The notes under the pieces were generated by a model that made no database searches, was not told the origin of the DNA, and saw nothing but the letters and a program-made list of their open reading frames with translations. A DNA stretch of 43,043 bases from Pseudonocardiales bacterium (GTDB lineage: Bacteria > Actinomycetota > Actinomycetes > Mycobacteriales > Jatrophihabitantaceae): the NCBI GenBank assembly GCA_030840295.1, contig JAVEET010000344.1, forward strand, positions 1-43,043, written 5' to 3'. Position numbers and translations under genes: made by a program. Shown piece by piece: positions 40,498 to 43,043 of this stretch; the stretch's first letter is position 1; every line of letters begins with the position of its first letter.

Positions 40498-42789
40498 ATG
40501 GCGCGACTCGTATCGGCAGCGATGGCCTTGGGAGTGGCGCTGATCTACGCCGGGCTCACCGCGGTGACGGCACATGCGGCGGTCACCACCCTGTACGTGG
40601 GCGGCGCAGGCTGCTCGGACACCGGAACCGGCAGCGCCGCCCAGCCGTTCTGCACGATCATCAAGGCTGCCACCGTAGCCACCGCCGGCCAGACCGTACT
40701 GGTGTCCGCAGGCAGCTACCAAGGCCCTATCGCGGTCAAGAACTCCGGAGCGGCGGGCAGCCCCGTGGCGTTCCAACCGGCCGCCGGTTCGAGCGTTACG
40801 GTGCGCGGCGGCCAGTACGGCTTCTCGCTGTCCGCCAGGTCTTTCGTCACCATCAGCGGATTCACCATCACCGCCACCACTCGTAGCGGCATCCAGGTCA
40901 GCTCATCGGATCACATCACCATCTCGGGCAATACCGTCACCGGTTCCGGCGCGCCGGTGAGCGGGCAGATCGCCGCGGGCATCGCGCTGTCCAACACCTC
41001 GACCTCGACCGTGACCGGCAATACCGTCGACAACAACAGCGATTCCGGGATTTTCCTCTCTTCGGGCACCACCAACACCACGGTGAGTTTCAACGAGGCA
41101 AGCGGAAACGCCAACGGCTACCAACGTAACGCCAACGGGATCAACGTGATCAGTCCCGGCAACTCCATCATCGGCAACGTGCTGCACGACAACGAGGATT
41201 CCGGCCTGCAGTTCTATCCGGGTGGCAACAACAACCTGGCCGCCCTGAACGTCTCCTATAACAACGGAGATCACGGAATCGATGATCTGAACGTCACCGG
41301 CGGGCGTCTGATCGGTAACACCATCTACCACAACTGCACCTCGGGCATCAATGTCGAGGGCACCTCGGGCAACTACCTGGTCGAGAACAACATCGCGGTC
41401 GACAACGCCGTTTATCCGGCGTACAAAGGCATCTCTTGCAGCCGACGCGCTGGAAACATCGGGATCTGGGACTCGGCTCCGTCGAGCACGACGGTGAACA
41501 GCAATCTGGTCAGCCTGTCCAAGTCCGGGACAATGTACGTTTTCGGCTCCTCGTTCAGCACGCTGGCCACGATGCGTGCGGCGACCCATCAGGAGCAGTC
41601 TGGCCTGCAGGCGGATCCACAGTTCGCCGGGGCGGGCTCCGGAAACTTCCAGCTGACCGCGGGCTCGGCTGCGATCGACTCAGCCGACTCCGCGGCATCC
41701 GGCGAGCAGGACGCCGACGTCCTCGGGCACAGCCGGGTGGACACGGTCGGCACGCCGAACACCGGCTCGGGCCCGCGGGCCTTCGACGACCGGGGCGCCT
41801 ACGAGTTCGGTGGCGGCGGGACACCACCACCCCCGCCACCACCACCGCCGCCACCACCACCGCCGCCACCACCACCGCCACCACCGCCACCACCGAATAA
41901 CCCGCCGGTCGCGCGGCTGAGCGTCAGCCCGGCCTCGGGCACGGCGCCGGTCGTGGTAACCGCGAACGCCTCGTCCAGCACGGACCCGGAGGGTCAGCCG
42001 CTCAGCTACCGCTTCGACTTCGGCGACGGCATCGTGGCCGGCCCGCAGAGTTCGGCAACCGCCACCCACACCTACGGCGCCGCCGGCAATTACCAGGTCA
42101 GTCTCACGGCCACCGACAGCGGCGGCCTCTCGTCTTCGGCTACGGCGTCGGTGAACGTCGCGCGCCCTGCGACCGCACCGGTCAAGTACATCGGTCAGAT
42201 CGCCACCAATTACTCGACCAACCGGCACACGAGTGGGTCGGTAACGGTATGGCGTACCGGCGGGGTGACGGCCGGAAACCTGATGGTGGTGACGGCGAGC
42301 CTGACGGGCACCACCGCAGGTACGGTTTCCGGGACTGACAGTGCGGGAGACGCACTGACCGTGGCCAGTGACATCCTCGACGCAACCGGGCACCGGCTGA
42401 TCGTGCTTTCCGGCGTGGCCAACACCGGGCTGGCGCCGAATCAGACGGTGACGGTCAGTTTCCCGTCCGCCGCGACCTATCGAATCACTGCTGATGAGGT
42501 ACAGGGCGCCTCGGTGCCCGACGCCCATGCCGAGGCCGCCGGTACTTCAACCGCCTTCTCCTCAGGAGCGACTCCCAGCACCGCGGCTGCTGACTTCGTG
42601 TTCAGCACGGTAGGCGCGTACTCAGGGTCGGCGCCGGCCTGGACCGCGGGCTGGAGTGCCCAGTCCAGCTATGCAGTCGGAACGGACTACCTGGGGCGGG
42701 CGTACCAGGTCACTTCGGGACCCGGCAGTTTCACCGGATCGGGCACGACATCCGGCAGCTGGCTCGCCGCCACCGTCGCATTCCGGTGA
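40498..42789 (+). CDS. Secreted right-handed beta-helix protein with polyproline hinge, PKD domain and C-terminal beta domain
   Basis: About 763 residues from ATG 40498 (GGGGTC upstream); an in-frame ATG at 40384 precedes no sensible leader. The signal peptide (LVSAAMALGVALIYAGLTAVTAHA) leads into a parallel beta-helix closely related to that of the gene at 19833 (shared LVENNIAVDNAV, SGINVEG, DHGID, SFDDRGAYEF style segments). At 443-466 there are 24 consecutive prolines. Then a PKD domain (PVARLSVSPASGTAPVVVTANASSST, YRFDFGDG, THTYGAAGNYQVSLTATDSGG) and a C-terminal ~200-residue beta-sandwich of unknown family. Likely exported polysaccharide-binding or -cleaving surface protein; enzymatic residues not assignable. 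Confidence 0.85.
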   Translation: MARLVSAAMALGVALIYAGLTAVTAHAAVTTLYVGGAGCSDTGTGSAAQPFCTIIKAATVATAGQTVLVSAGSYQGPIAVKNSGAAGSPVAFQPAAGSSVTVRGGQYGFSLSARSFVTISGFTITATTRSGIQVSSSDHITISGNTVTGSGAPVSGQIAAGIALSNTSTSTVTGNTVDNNSDSGIFLSSGTTNTTVSFNEASGNANGYQRNANGINVISPGNSIIGNVLHDNEDSGLQFYPGGNNNLAALNVSYNNGDHGIDDLNVTGGRLIGNTIYHNCTSGINVEGTSGNYLVENNIAVDNAVYPAYKGISCSRRAGNIGIWDSAPSSTTVNSNLVSLSKSGTMYVFGSSFSTLATMRAATHQEQSGLQADPQFAGAGSGNFQLTAGSAAIDSADSAASGEQDADVLGHSRVDTVGTPNTGSGPRAFDDRGAYEFGGGGTPPPPPPPPPPPPPPPPPPPPPPPPNNPPVARLSVSPASGTAPVVVTANASSSTDPEGQPLSYRFDFGDGIVAGPQSSATATHTYGAAGNYQVSLTATDSGGLSSSATASVNVARPATAPVKYIGQIATNYSTNRHTSGSVTVWRTGGVTAGNLMVVTASLTGTTAGTVSGTDSAGDALTVASDILDATGHRLIVLSGVANTGLAPNQTVTVSFPSAATYRITADEVQGASVPDAHAEAAGTSTAFSSGATPSTAAADFVFSTVGAYSGSAPAWTAGWSAQSSYAVGTDYLGRAYQVTSGPGSFTGSGTTSGSWLAATVAFR
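41824..41895 (+). repeat. CCA/CCG repeat coding 24 prolines
   Basis: Seventy-two nt of CCA, CCG and one CCC codon code an uninterrupted proline run, with a partly periodic CCACCACCACCGCCG sub-pattern. It forms a rigid spacer between beta-helix and PKD domains and is prone to length change. Confidence 0.95.
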
Positions 42790-42812
42790 CTGAGGGCCTC
42801 TCGGGCCGCCGT

Positions 42813-42833
42813 CTAAGCTGATCCGCAGCTTAG
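42813..42833. promoter_or_regulatory. 8-bp inverted repeat just before the DyP gene
   Basis: CTAAGCTG (42813-42820) and CAGCTTAG (42826-42833) are exact complements around ATCCG. It overlaps a TAAGCT -10-like box and abuts the AGGAAGG ribosome site, so it may be an operator or a 5' hairpin. A terminator for the preceding gene is the alternative, but there is no T-run. Confidence 0.5.
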
Positions 42834-42847
42834 AGGAAGGTTCGCGG

Positions 42848-43043
42848 GTGGCTACTGCTCAATTCGGCATCTTCGCGGTGGGTACGTCGTCGCATTGCTA
42901 TCTCGAATTCAGGGCCCGCCCTGAGGTCACCGCCGACGATCTGATCCGCGCAGTGGCGGATCTCGAGGAACCGCACACCACGGTGGGTGGCGTCAACCTG
43001 GTGGCGGGGATCCGTCCGTCGCTGTGGTCGGCGGTGGCGCCCC
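42848..43043 (+). CDS. DyP-type heme peroxidase (N-terminal part)
   Basis: GTG 42848 has AGGAAGG about 7 nt upstream and the frame stays open to the window edge. About 65 residues are visible: AQFGIFAVGTSSHCYLEFRARPEVTADDLIRAVADLEE, then TTVGGVNLVAGIRPSLWSAVAP. This is the usual N-terminus of dye-decolorizing peroxidases, where the first ferredoxin-like domain begins and the GIRPSLW motif is well conserved. DyPs oxidise aromatic dyes and lignin-like compounds and are often loaded into encapsulins. The catalytic Asp and heme His lie outside the window. Confidence 0.8.
   Translation, partial: MATAQFGIFAVGTSSHCYLEFRARPEVTADDLIRAVADLEEPHTTVGGVNLVAGIRPSLWSAVAP

Noticed and set aside
41799-41981. 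Reverse-strand frame with a long glycine run
   Set aside because: It is the complement of the CCA/CCG proline tract and has no coding support.

Overview
The window is high-GC DNA with GTG and TTG starts, short leaders and many 1-16 nt gene overlaps. It carries typically actinobacterial families: TIGR03118, an MshC/CysRS-like ligase, secreted LDTR/DVxGWF repeats and DUF47-Pit. It most likely comes from a soil or plant-associated actinobacterium near Frankiales, Jatrophihabitans or Nakamurella. That placement is inferred from protein style only. I see no rRNA, tRNA, CRISPR array, IS element or phage gene.

Left part (1-16 kb) holds ordinary metabolic and envelope genes. A truncated membrane oxidoreductase-like gene is followed by a secreted beta-helix protein that resembles GH87 alpha-1,3-glucanases and a membrane GGDEF/EAL protein whose GGDEF site is degenerate. 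Next is a small catabolic group: a mesaconyl/itaconyl-CoA hydratase-like MaoC protein, a GntR regulator, a CitE-like lyase and a divergent SMP-30-type lactonase. A short acidic protein, a DUF47-Pit phosphate transport pair, IPP isomerase, a secreted TIGR03118 beta-propeller, a small acidic protein and the MshC/CysRS-like ligase follow. Short tandem arrays (13, 15 and 9 bp units) sit at gene ends or in leaders here.

Middle part (16-20 kb): a LysR regulator is divergent from a TDT/SLAC1-type anion transporter with a perfect 10-bp inverted repeat between them. A ClC chloride channel protein follows.

Right part (19.8-42.8 kb) is the centre of interest, an exopolysaccharide locus. A secreted beta-helix protein and an orphan NarL-type regulator precede a tightly coupled 12-gene operon (about 23.35-37.02 kb). 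Its genes encode a Wzz-like protein, DegT aminotransferase, CapD-like dehydratase, HprK-like kinase, GT4 glycosyltransferase, a divergent RtcB-like protein, an unknown protein, an APH-fold kinase with a histone-H1-like tail, Wzy, Wzx, a lipoprotein of glycosidase-like appearance and the initiating sugar transferase. The set looks sufficient for a Wzx/Wzy-type polymer. The RNA-ligase-family protein and two kinases have no textbook role in that pathway. A convergent MBL-Rieske protein overlaps the operon end. It is followed by a soluble histidine kinase/response regulator pair and a second beta-helix protein with a 24-residue proline hinge and PKD domain. CGTAG-core repeats lie ahead of the operon, the two-component pair and the second beta-helix gene, which suggests shared control. 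The window ends inside a DyP-type peroxidase gene.
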